Shown: positions 1-4,988 of the stretch, one piece after another
How the letters are laid out: every line of letters starts with the position of its first letter
Numbering within the stretch: position 1 is the stretch's first letter
Assembly: GCA_016194835.1 (NCBI GenBank)
Contig: JACQAU010000082.1
Location: 1-5,205 of the forward strand
Origin: Deltaproteobacteria bacterium
GTDB lineage: Bacteria; Bdellovibrionota; UBA1018
Direction: 5' to 3'
Length of the DNA stretch: 5,205 nucleotides
The notes under the pieces: generated by a model
Databases searched by the model: none
What the model was told of the DNA's origin: nothing
Seen by the model: only the letters and a program-made list of their open reading frames with translations
Position numbers and translations under genes: made by a program

Positions 1-71
1 TAAAATTCTTCTCCAATAGTTTGAGGATGCCTAGCTTTAGTTCTGCTATGTTCAATTGAATTTACTGGTGT
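1..71 (-). pseudogene. Remnant of a DDE (rve-type) insertion-sequence transposase, partial
   Basis: Reading the minus strand from 71 to the window edge gives a frame containing SIEHSRTKARHPQT followed by IGEEF. This resembles the end of the integrase core of IS3/IS481-type transposases, where a block like IEHTRTKxxxPQTNG is followed by the catalytic glutamate in xxERF. Here the NGxxERF part seems shortened to IGEEF, as if a few codons were lost. The frame is closed by a TAA a few codons upstream (about 76-78), so no start or N-terminal DDE portion is present. The C-terminal end, if any remains, lies beyond the window edge. It ends about 15 bases downstream of the stop of the neighbouring membrane-protein gene. 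The family call is from memory of the motif and rests on about 20 residues. It could be a chance match, but the motif order is good. Confidence 0.5.
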
Positions 72-87
72 TTTAATAATTTATTAG

Positions 88-1143
88 TTACTCATCACGG
101 GTTGATTGGATGATGTACAATGCTAAGGCACTCATGAGCAAGATCATTGGACACAACAACCAAACAATTGTGTAATAACGGCTACGAAGTTTTTTGGATT
201 TTAAAACAAGAACAGTATATGCCGGTAGCCATGTCACTCCACAGTACACAGCACTCTCGGCTGACCACATGGATCCCAGTAGCCAAACTATATTCCCCAA
301 AATAAAAAATTTGAACAAACCCACATGCTGGGTTCGTTCAAATGTCATTTCTGCAAAAAGAATAATGACCAGCAAAATCTGAGCAAACAAAAAGCGGAAA
401 GGTCCAACGCTTGGATACGGCATGGGTCCTACAAGATCTTCTACCCAACCTGGAATGAAATGTAAAAAAGCTACAATCACTAAAATCCCTAGAAAGCGAA
501 TCAGAGTTGATCTAAAAATCCGTATCCAAAGAAAAAGATACAACCCTGTAGCGCAAAGAGAGAATATTGAAATCAAAAAATATAAATTACGAAAGCTATT
601 GATCCCTATCTGATAGAAACCTGTTTCAAACAGACTGGCAGAAGCAAACAAAAAAAACACTACCGCAAAAAGGACAAGAGAGATTCTGCTCGCGGTGATA
701 AGATCAAAAAAGTGATTATTTAACCAAAAGGGAAGTTTAAAAAAAAAGACCCAAACAGAAAAGTTGACTAATATAAATAAGAGGTTCGTTTGAGAGAGGC
801 GCGGCCACTCACGCATAAAAATATGTTCAAGTGCTAAATGGGTTATAGTCAACCCGGCCGAAAGCAAGAGAATCTGTTTTGACCCAATCCATATTGCAAT
901 TGCGATGGGAACACTCAGAAAAATGAAATCAAGAATCAGTGAATGAATTCGCCATCTTGAGCCGAGTAAAAAGGCAATGGGCAACAATCCTGCGAGACTG
1001 AGGTAGATAACGGTGTCTCGCACCTTTCCAGACAAGTGTTGTAAAATAAATCCAAGAGCAAAAATCCAAATAAAAACCAAGCCTCGGTCTTTCATAAATT
1101 GCATTATATTTTCATTTGGATTTTGAGACTGAGATAACATCAT
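88..1143 (-). CDS. Polytopic membrane protein of unknown function (351 aa)
   Basis: The product is almost entirely hydrophobic, with about eleven or twelve predicted membrane-spanning segments joined by short loops rich in Arg, Lys, His and aromatic residues, so it is an inner-membrane protein. I see no catalytic or transporter signature that would name a family. Loop features that could be conserved are a His-Glu-His run (ALEHIF) and the GWVEDLVGPMPYPSVGP loop in the second half. The frame is open up to an ATG at 1200, but those 19 extra residues are polar, have no ribosome binding site, and overlap a more protein-like short frame (1140-1268). I therefore prefer the ATG at 1143, which overlaps the TGA of that short frame as ATGA, a common coupled arrangement. 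A second ATG follows directly at 1140. No Shine-Dalgarno sequence is obvious for any candidate. The protein ends with TRDE and no clear terminator follows. The gene is confident, the function unknown and the start uncertain. Confidence 0.8.
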   Translation of the reverse strand: MMLSQSQNPNENIMQFMKDRGLVFIWIFALGFILQHLSGKVRDTVIYLSLAGLLPIAFLLGSRWRIHSLILDFIFLSVPIAIAIWIGSKQILLLSAGLTITHLALEHIFMREWPRLSQTNLLFILVNFSVWVFFFKLPFWLNNHFFDLITASRISLVLFAVVFFLFASASLFETGFYQIGINSFRNLYFLISIFSLCATGLYLFLWIRIFRSTLIRFLGILVIVAFLHFIPGWVEDLVGPMPYPSVGPFRFLFAQILLVIILFAEMTFERTQHVGLFKFFILGNIVWLLGSMWSAESAVYCGVTWLPAYTVLVLKSKKLRSRYYTIVWLLCPMILLMSALALYIIQSTRDE

Positions 1144-1268
1144 AAGAATAAGTCTATCATCAAATTTAAGCCGTTCAATATAGTAATGTCGACCATCCAT
1201 GCCATACCCAGAAACGCAATAATAGAGTGAGCAAAAGTAGAATCTTCAAGCCAATCGTATTGACTCAT
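1140..1268 (-). CDS. Small hydrophobic protein, possibly coupled to the downstream membrane gene (42 aa)
   Basis: An ATG at 1268 opens a 42-codon frame beginning MSQYDWLEDSTFAHSIIAFLG and ending in a hydrophobic stretch with several Met, Ile and Leu residues. The composition suggests one amphipathic or membrane-inserted helix. Its TGA overlaps the preferred start of the 351-aa membrane protein (ATGATG), which would allow translational coupling. Only a weak AGGT, about 12 bases upstream, could serve as a ribosome binding site. I do not recognise a family. The alternative is that this is the end of a larger gene broken by frameshifts, because protein-like short frames continue upstream in other phases (1278-1352, 1355-1435). 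What is seen is the open frame and the overlap; its expression is inferred. Confidence 0.35.
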   Translation of the reverse strand: MSQYDWLEDSTFAHSIIAFLGMAWMVDITILNGLNLMIDLFL

Positions 1269-1277
1269 AAAGAGATG

Positions 1278-1435
1278 CTACCTGTCAGGGTCAAAGTATT
1301 GGGGGATTGATCCTCCAACAGATGATGAAATAATACGCATGGTCTTAACCATGTCTAAAAGAATAATAAAATTCCCCAAGAAAAAAGGATATTTTCAGGA
1401 TGAAGTGGAATCAGCCATGCTAAAATGAGAAATCT
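1278..1435 (-). pseudogene. Possible decayed coding sequence in shifting frames
   Basis: Two short minus-strand frames overlap or abut here, and both read like protein rather than random sequence. One (1355-1435) has no start codon and contains LAWLIPLHPENILFSWG before a TAG. The next (ATG at 1352, TAG at 1278) reads MVKTMRIISSSVGGSIPQYF and ends 9 bases before the ATG of the 42-aa frame. The stretch GGSIP recalls the end of START-like domains, but this is too short to rely on. The simplest reading is a gene broken by frameshifts upstream of the membrane-protein gene. Chance open frames in AT-rich DNA remain possible. Confidence 0.25.
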
Positions 1436-1457
1436 TTACCAAAATCCAGAAACTTTA

Positions 1458-1589
1458 TCAAAATATATGCTTTATTTTTCTCATATGTTCGTCCAATCCG
1501 TCTAGCAAACCTTTGACTTGGTTTGTAAATTTTATAAAAAAATTATGTGTACGAATGTTCATTGAATAAGACTCTACAAAAGCCTGCAC
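1458..1589 (-). CDS. Possible short protein or gene fragment (34-43 aa)
   Basis: From a GTG at 1589 (or ATG at 1562) to a TGA at 1458 the minus strand reads 43 (or 34) residues. The end is charged and helix-like and contains KFTNQVKGLLDGLDEHMRK. There is no good Shine-Dalgarno sequence before either start, and the frame is closed by TAA just upstream. The amino-acid composition is plausible for a soluble helical protein end, unlike the other frames in this stretch. I do not recognise it. It may be the C-terminal remnant of a lost gene rather than an intact small gene. Together with the frames at 1140-1435 it accounts for most of the apparently gene-free space between the membrane-protein gene and the tag remnant. 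Confidence 0.25.
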   Translation of the reverse strand: MQAFVESYSMNIRTHNFFIKFTNQVKGLLDGLDEHMRKIKHIF

Positions 1590-1686
1590 ATTGATGATTC
1601 TTTACATCCACTTTATTTTAATATATTAATTTCAACGAACTAGAGTATATACCAATCTTAGAGTTTGAAGTTATGGGAAAAATTAG

Positions 1687-1923
1687 GAAAAACGATCTAG
1701 TTGGCAATTTGTTGATGGAAAACCTATTGTTAATAGAAGACTTAGTCTTAAAGAAATTCCACCTACCACCAAGGAATCAGATGCTTTTAGCAAAGATTTA
1801 AAACAACGTGGCTTTAAATTTGTTGGTTCAACTATAATGTATGCACACATGCAAGCAGTGGGTATGGTTAATGACCATATTGTAGATTGTTTTAGACATA
1901 AAATGCTTAGAGCTTCTTTTTGA
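1687..1923 (+). pseudogene. tag: DNA-3-methyladenine glycosylase I, C-terminal remnant
   Basis: The frame ends in a strongly recognisable Tag C-terminus: WQFVDGKPIVN, then LSLKEIPPTTKESDAFSKDL, then RGFKFVGSTIMYAHMQAVGM, then VNDHIVDCFRHK. In E. coli Tag, the enzyme that removes 3-methyladenine from DNA, the matching His175 and Cys179 bind a structural zinc; both are kept here in NDHIVDC. About 78 codons remain of a usual 185-190. There is no in-frame ATG, GTG or TTG in the N-terminal part of this fragment. A TAG lies directly upstream (1684-1686) and a TGA at 1666-1668. Weak similarity (LRV then SYGK, like the LxVQxEFGS of Tag) seems to continue in the same frame through those stops to about 1657. 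The N-terminal half, with Cys4, Tyr16, His17 and Glu38, is absent, so the product cannot be an active glycosylase. The minus-strand open frame over this region is a shadow. Confidence 0.8.
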
Positions 1924-1928
1924 AAAAA

Positions 1929-2036
1929 ATGAAAACTCATATTATTTTATACGTTAGTGATCAGAGTAGGAATACAAAATTTTATTCAGATGCACTTGAT
2001 ATAAAACCAACTCTAAATGTTTATGGCATAACTTAG
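1929..2036 (+). pseudogene. VOC / glyoxalase-fold protein, N-terminal fragment (35 aa)
   Basis: An ATG at 1929 opens a frame starting MKTHIILYVSDQSRNTKFYS and ending at a TAG after 35 codons. The pattern of a first beta strand with a metal-ligand His, then YVxDxxxSxxFY and an alpha helix leading to a DALxIxPTLN-type strand, is the start of a vicinal-oxygen-chelate (glyoxalase/bleomycin-resistance) protein. Such proteins usually run to 110-140 residues, so about three quarters is missing, including the remaining metal ligands. No homologous continuation is visible after 2036; a terminator for the opposite gene lies there instead. The ATG is 5 bases after the tag stop, without a proper ribosome binding site. 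Both genes were probably once neighbours and have been deleted down to this pair of fragments. The family call rests on the motif pattern. Confidence 0.65.
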
Positions 2037-2045
2037 CCCTTACTG

Positions 2046-2083
2046 AAAAAACCAGGGAGACAATCCCAGTAAAGACGTCTCCC
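2046..2083 (-). terminator. Rho-independent terminator for the DUF4360-like gene
   Basis: On the minus strand GGGAGAC (2083-2077) pairs with GTCTCCC (2061-2055) across a 15-base loop. It is followed by TGG and a run of six T (2051-2046). It begins about 28 bases past the TGA of the minus-strand gene at 2111, where a terminator is expected. The loop is longer than ideal, but the stem is perfect and GC-rich in an AT-rich region. Confidence 0.65.
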
Positions 2084-2110
2084 CAGTTTAAATTTTTACT
2101 ACATCATGCC

Positions 2111-2716
2111 TCAAAAACCTCCGCATCGCCTCCATTGTAGTTGGTAGATCAAACCGGCTGTGAGATCAGCACTATCAACTGTGGAAAGTGCTTGATCATT
2201 CCAACGGTTGGTCTGAACTAACATATTGGAATTCACGCGCAATATAACATCCGCTCCGCAAGACGACCAGACAATCGCTCCCGCTTCAAGCGTATTGCTA
2301 ATCGTGTAATCAGTACTCAAAGGACCAAAAAAGTCCCTTCGATACATTGGTCCTCGGCTGCCAGCAAAGAAGTATTCGACATTAAAAGTCGAACGCGCCC
2401 CCATTGGCAAACTATTGAACCCTCGATAATCAACTTCATAAATAGAAACGCTCAGGCCTTGTGGAATATGAACTGGGATGGCCAGATTACAAGATTTCCG
2501 GTCAAGCTTTCGACCCGTATTTTTTCCTACCTCTACAACGTACTGATCAAATAAAACACTAAGAGACTTTTGATCAGGACTTAAAGTAACAGAGGCCGTG
2601 CCAGACGGGCACCCACTCCCTCCATAAATAGGATTTTTTAAAGAAATATCATCAGCCAGTGCCGCAACCGACAGCAGACTGAAAACAAACATCACAACAA
2701 GTGTGAGATTACGCAT
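2111..2716 (-). CDS. Secreted DUF4360-like protein (201 aa)
   Basis: The start is set by an ATG at 2716 with a strong AAGGGGGG ribosome binding site 6 bases upstream. An in-frame TTG at 2734 lies before that site and is unlikely. Residues 1-21 form a Sec signal peptide (MRNLTLVVMFVFSLLSVAALA) with likely cleavage after ALA, before DDIS. The mature part matches what I recall of the DUF4360 family: GGSGCPSGTASVTLSPD near its start, a Cys in RKSCNLAIPVHIPQG, then YEVDYRGFNSLP, YFFAGSRGP, FGPLSTDYT, WSSCG, and a final WRRCGGF. The four cysteines (about residues 36, 76, 153 and 198 of the 201-aa form) could form two disulfides, consistent with export. Function is unknown in this family; an extracellular or periplasmic beta-rich protein is the inference. 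It is monocistronic, with its own terminator, and divergent from the lipoprotein gene. Confidence 0.85.
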   Translation of the reverse strand: MRNLTLVVMFVFSLLSVAALADDISLKNPIYGGSGCPSGTASVTLSPDQKSLSVLFDQYVVEVGKNTGRKLDRKSCNLAIPVHIPQGLSVSIYEVDYRGFNSLPMGARSTFNVEYFFAGSRGPMYRRDFFGPLSTDYTISNTLEAGAIVWSSCGADVILRVNSNMLVQTNRWNDQALSTVDSADLTAGLIYQLQWRRCGGF

Positions 2717-2721
2717 CGTAA

Positions 2722-2729
2722 ACCCCCCT
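2722..2729 (-). promoter_or_regulatory. Ribosome binding site deciding the DUF4360-like start
   Basis: On the minus strand AAGGGGGG lies 5-6 bases before the ATG at 2716. It sits inside the alternative longer frame that would begin at TTG 2734, which argues for the shorter protein. Confidence 0.6.
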
Positions 2730-2752
2730 TTCAAGGTTTTTGGTTATGCTGT

Positions 2753-2790
2753 GAAGGATTGAGTCCTTCTCAGTGAAAATTCAAGTTCAC
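2753..2790. promoter_or_regulatory. Two adjacent dyads, possible operator region
   Basis: GAAGGATTGAGTCCTTC (2753-2769) forms a 6-bp stem with a 5-base loop. Four bases further, GTGAA (2773-2777) and TTCAC (2786-2790) form a second dyad with 8 bases between. Both lie 40-75 bases upstream of the DUF4360-like start, where a regulator or the 5' end of its transcript would sit. Further dyads in the same intergenic space are GACAC/GTGTC (2894-2905) and the palindrome AACCGGTT (2912-2919). No convincing sigma-70 promoter could be fixed for the minus gene. Function is inferred from position only. Confidence 0.2.
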
Positions 2791-2980
2791 CCAAAGCAAA
2801 ACAGATGCCAAAAGAAAACTGAAAGAAATAAAAAAAACCGTTAATTTCACAGTGTTTTTTAAAGAAAAGCAAATTGATCATAAAATTCAAAAAGACACTG
2901 GTGTCAAACAAAACCGGTTCTATCAGTAATAAATAGGCAAAGACATCAGTTGAGATTTATAGTTGGCCTACGCTTTGCAT

Positions 2981-2998
2981 TATATATTTGCAAGGAGA
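2981..2998 (+). promoter_or_regulatory. Possible -10 and ribosome binding site of the lipoprotein gene
   Basis: AAGGAGA at 2992-2998 is a strong Shine-Dalgarno sequence 6 bases before the ATG at 3005. It excludes the longer in-frame reading from TTG 2963, which would place the site inside the gene. A second ATG at 3001 is out of frame. TATATATT (2981-2988) just upstream resembles a -10 box, but no -35 box at good spacing is visible, and it lies so near the ATG that transcription from it would leave a very short leader. Confidence 0.45.
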
Positions 2999-3004
2999 CA
3001 ATGT

Positions 3005-4258
3005 ATGGAAAAGAAAAACTTAATATTAAAGGGAAATTCAATATTTATTAATGATATTTATAAATGCAAATGGGCAAACCGACTTAAACTCGGTCTGATT
3101 TTCGGACTCATTGGCTTAATTTCAGCCTGTAACGCTTATCGCGTAGATGGTGGGGCTCAAAAAAACTCAGAACAGGTTTCGACGTCTGCTAAAGAACAGC
3201 AACCCGTCACTCCAGTTCTAACACTAAAAGAAAAATTAGCAAAAAAATGGCAAGAAGAGGGCGGTCAAGCACAGTTATTAAATCCAGTGATTGTTCCAGC
3301 TTCTGCAAAAGATGCTTCGTTACCCGAAGCTAACGCGCTTGGAAAAAATCAAGAAAAAGTCTTCTCTCAGGACACTGTAGTATTTAAAAATGTCGCTAAA
3401 CTTTATGAAAAAGAAAGAAACGTAAAAGATTATTTTTTAATTTGGAATAGTGGATCATTAGGAACACCGGTTGAAGATGCATATTATGTTCATGAACTGG
3501 TTGATAATACTAATAAAAAATCACATACGTTTGAAAGAAAAAACGTATATCAAGATAAAGATGGAGAACGATGGTTTATCCCATTGAGTCAACTATTGGA
3601 TGGCAGTATTTTTAATGCAGATCCTTCGTTTTCTCACTGGATAACTTTAGAGCTTCATTTACCTGAATCTATTGTTGTAAACCTTAAAGTCAATTTTCAG
3701 GTCTTAGGTCCATTGCCAGATATGAACCCAGCAAACCTTGCTTCTGACGCAGATCCTGAACTCACATTAGTTGGAAAAAATCTAACCTCTGGATGGGTAC
3801 TTGAGAAAAAAATGTTTCAAAACAATAGCCAAAGAAAATTTAATCTCGCAATAAAAGGCAGTATGGCAAAAGAGGGTGTTTCATTTTGCAAAGTACCTAG
3901 TGCTAAAGAACTGGTGTTTAAGTGGACAGTAACTCAGACTATAAATCCTCCAATCAATGTACCTCCTGTTTTTAGGCTATTTGCCGGATTGCCACCAACA
4001 GCAATGGCTCCTCTGCAAATTAACGATGATCGTAGCACAACTCGTACAGAAACTTGGCAGCTAGTGGGAGCAAAATGGTGGGGCAAATTGGATAATAAAG
4101 TTACATTACTTGATCCAGCCACTATGAATGTAGATTCACAAGAGCCAGAAGAAGGGATTAAGATTTTATTTGAAGAGCAAAATAACACGATTGTTCGTAG
4201 CAGTGGAGACATGAGTGATCTTGGGGCTATCCCGTTTGAGTGCCAGGGATATTTTTAA
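3005..4258 (+). CDS. Lipoprotein of unknown function (417 aa)
   Basis: A long charged N-region of about 26 residues precedes a hydrophobic core (LGLIFGLIGLISA) and a lipobox LISAC, with the lipidated cysteine at residue 42 of the 417-aa form. The mature protein would be anchored in the membrane by its N-terminal Cys. Next comes a Ser/Gln/Lys-rich linker (to about residue 75), a helical KEKLAKKWQEEGG segment, and then a large region that looks beta-rich, with many Trp, Tyr and Val residues. Only two further cysteines occur, Cys295 and Cys413 near the C-terminus, which could pair. I recognise no domain, and a specific function cannot be given. The preceding N-region is unusually long for a signal peptide; the start is nevertheless fixed by AAGGAGA at 2992-2998. 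The gene is divergent from the DUF4360-like gene, and its TAA overlaps the stop codon of the convergent zinc-ribbon gene. Confidence 0.85.
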   Translation: MEKKNLILKGNSIFINDIYKCKWANRLKLGLIFGLIGLISACNAYRVDGGAQKNSEQVSTSAKEQQPVTPVLTLKEKLAKKWQEEGGQAQLLNPVIVPASAKDASLPEANALGKNQEKVFSQDTVVFKNVAKLYEKERNVKDYFLIWNSGSLGTPVEDAYYVHELVDNTNKKSHTFERKNVYQDKDGERWFIPLSQLLDGSIFNADPSFSHWITLELHLPESIVVNLKVNFQVLGPLPDMNPANLASDADPELTLVGKNLTSGWVLEKKMFQNNSQRKFNLAIKGSMAKEGVSFCKVPSAKELVFKWTVTQTINPPINVPPVFRLFAGLPPTAMAPLQINDDRSTTRTETWQLVGAKWWGKLDNKVTLLDPATMNVDSQEPEEGIKILFEEQNNTIVRSSGDMSDLGAIPFECQGYF

Positions 4259-4731
4259 GACGTGACTGGAGGCTGCGGCTTTTTGGCTAAAATTTTTTCA
4301 TATTTCTTCTCTAAATGATCTTTCATTTGTTGTTTTGCTTTTTCTTCGTGAGACAAGAACAGATAAGGATCAAAGCCACAGTGCGGACAGCCCACCAAGG
4401 CTCTTATTTTAATGCGATAAAATATTTCAAAAACCATCCAAAAAGGAATAAATGATACAAGCCCCTTCCATGAAAATACTGGCCACGTCAAAAGTGTAAA
4501 GACAGCACTGGTTAATCCAACTTGTACATAATGTTTTTGTTTTGGACGCGGACCACCAATAATCATTCGCTGAGCCTTGCAGGTTGGACAAATAAAATTC
4601 CAGACAGGCTCAGTTTTTTCCTTCCAAGAAGTCTTAAATAAATTTAATTTTACCTTTCTTAGCTTCTTTGTAGGAGCAGTTTTTAGTTTAAAATAAACAT
4701 CTTTAAGATTTTTCATCTTAGAGTCTTTCAT
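4255..4731 (-). CDS. Zinc-ribbon membrane protein with a split CxxC pair (158 aa; up to 170 aa)
   Basis: In the 158-aa form the order is: a Lys-rich basic N-terminus, WNFICPTCK (Cys48, Cys51), a basic loop GGPRPKQKHY, two membrane helices (about 69-87 and 89-107, joined by WPVFSWKG), then RALVGCPHCGFDP (Cys115, Cys118) and a charged C-terminal helix ending KPQPPVTS. The two CPxC pairs lie on either side of a membrane hairpin, so both face the same side and could build one four-Cys zinc site, probably cytoplasmic. This layout resembles small hypothetical proteins I associate with Bdellovibrio relatives; the function is unknown. Possible starts are 4767, 4743, 4731 and 4716. I chose 4731 because AAGGA lies 4 bases upstream; the spacing is short and the choice is weak. 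The 4767 ATG lies inside the left arm of the large palindrome. The N-terminus carries a MKDSMKDSK tandem. Confidence 0.85.
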   Translation of the reverse strand: MKDSKMKNLKDVYFKLKTAPTKKLRKVKLNLFKTSWKEKTEPVWNFICPTCKAQRMIIGGPRPKQKHYVQVGLTSAVFTLLTWPVFSWKGLVSFIPFWMVFEIFYRIKIRALVGCPHCGFDPYLFLSHEEKAKQQMKDHLEKKYEKILAKKPQPPVTS

Positions 4732-4823
4732 GGAGTCCTTCATGAGACTATTTATAATGAGTAACATAGTTTAGTTAGTTTTTTAGTATTTTAAAAATAT
4801 TTTCCAGAACCGGCCTTGGGGGA

Positions 4824-4840
4824 GCCGGATGCGATTCGGC
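4824..4840 (+). repeat. Perfect small hairpin in the core of the palindrome
   Basis: GCCGGAT pairs with ATTCGGC around a three-base GCG loop, seven pairs including one G-T. It occupies the left half of the GC-rich core and probably folds independently of the arms. Confidence 0.55.
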
Positions 4841-4878
4841 CAAGGATGGCCAAGGGGCCCCCAGAGAGCCAGGATGGC
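4838..4878 (+). repeat. Repeated CCA(A)GGATGGC motif in the palindrome core
   Basis: CCAAGGATGGC (4840-4850) and CCAGGATGGC (4869-4878) are near-identical direct repeats. Each is also an imperfect palindrome: GGCC flanks AAGGAT in the first, and GCC and GGC flank AGGAT in the second. Between them GGGGCCCCC (4854-4862) could pair with itself or with GGGGG at 4818-4822. The pattern recalls REP-type repeats, though I cannot assign a known family. Confidence 0.45.
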
Positions 4879-4953
4879 GCCCGGTTATGGAAAATATTTT
4901 TAAAATACTAAAAAACTAATTAAACTATGTTACCCGCCATAATGTAGTCTTCT

Positions 4954-4959
4954 TATAAT
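4954..4959 (+). promoter_or_regulatory. Possible -10 box of the right-hand gene
   Basis: A perfect TATAAT stands 29 bases before the ATG at 4989. The expected -35 position falls in the end of the palindrome's right arm and beyond (about 4930-4936, TTACCC region), which matches TTGACA poorly. If real, the palindrome supplies the -35 neighbourhood of this promoter. Confidence 0.3.
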
Positions 4960-4988
4960 GGCCACACTATGATAATAGTAACACAATT

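Larger units (their letters stand above)
4761..4933. repeat. 173-base palindromic element, AT-rich arms and GC-rich core
   Basis: The left arm (4761-4806) and right arm (4888-4933) are 46-base inverted repeats. They differ only at G4774 against T4920, which would still pair as G-U in a plus-strand RNA. The arms are 17% GC (8 of 46 in the left arm), while the 81-base centre (4807-4887) is 69% GC. Pairing resumes inside the arms after one mismatch (AACCGG 4808-4813 with CCGGTT 4881-4886). The element lies between two divergent genes and has no coding frame of its own. It could extrude as a cruciform or fold as a long hairpin RNA. Best guesses are a MITE-like non-autonomous element or a structured intergenic repeat. 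No exact target duplication flanks it. It does not look like a terminator, since both neighbouring genes start beside it. Confidence 0.85.

Noticed and set aside
194..613. Two plus-strand open frames (194-382 and 422-613)
   Set aside because: They run antisense to the membrane-protein gene, have no ribosome binding sites, and have basic, low-quality compositions typical of shadows of a hydrophobic protein.
1513..1538. Plus-strand promoter TTGACT and TATAAA before the tag remnant
   Set aside because: The spacing of 14 bases is too short for a sigma-70 promoter, and the downstream gene is broken.
1683..1940. Minus-strand 85-codon open frame
   Set aside because: The plus strand of the same stretch encodes the clear Tag C-terminus, so this is its shadow.
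2963..3004. Longer start of the lipoprotein at TTG 2963
   Set aside because: It would place the AAGGAGA ribosome binding site inside the gene and add an odd N-terminus ahead of an already long N-region.
3934..4212. Minus-strand 92-codon open frame
   Set aside because: It lies inside the lipoprotein gene on the opposite strand and has no start signal.
4761..4933. Integron attC site
   Set aside because: The ends read GTAAC and GTTAC, but the required RYYYAAC / GTTRRRY core pairs are not met, no integrase or cassette array is visible, and the element is longer than most attC sites.
4745..4961. Target-site duplication around the palindrome
   Set aside because: An imperfect repeat (AG-CT--TTATAATG) occurs at 4745-4760 and 4946-4961, but the right copy is 12 bases from the arm and has mismatches, so it is not a proper duplication. 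Both contain TATAAT and may be chance.
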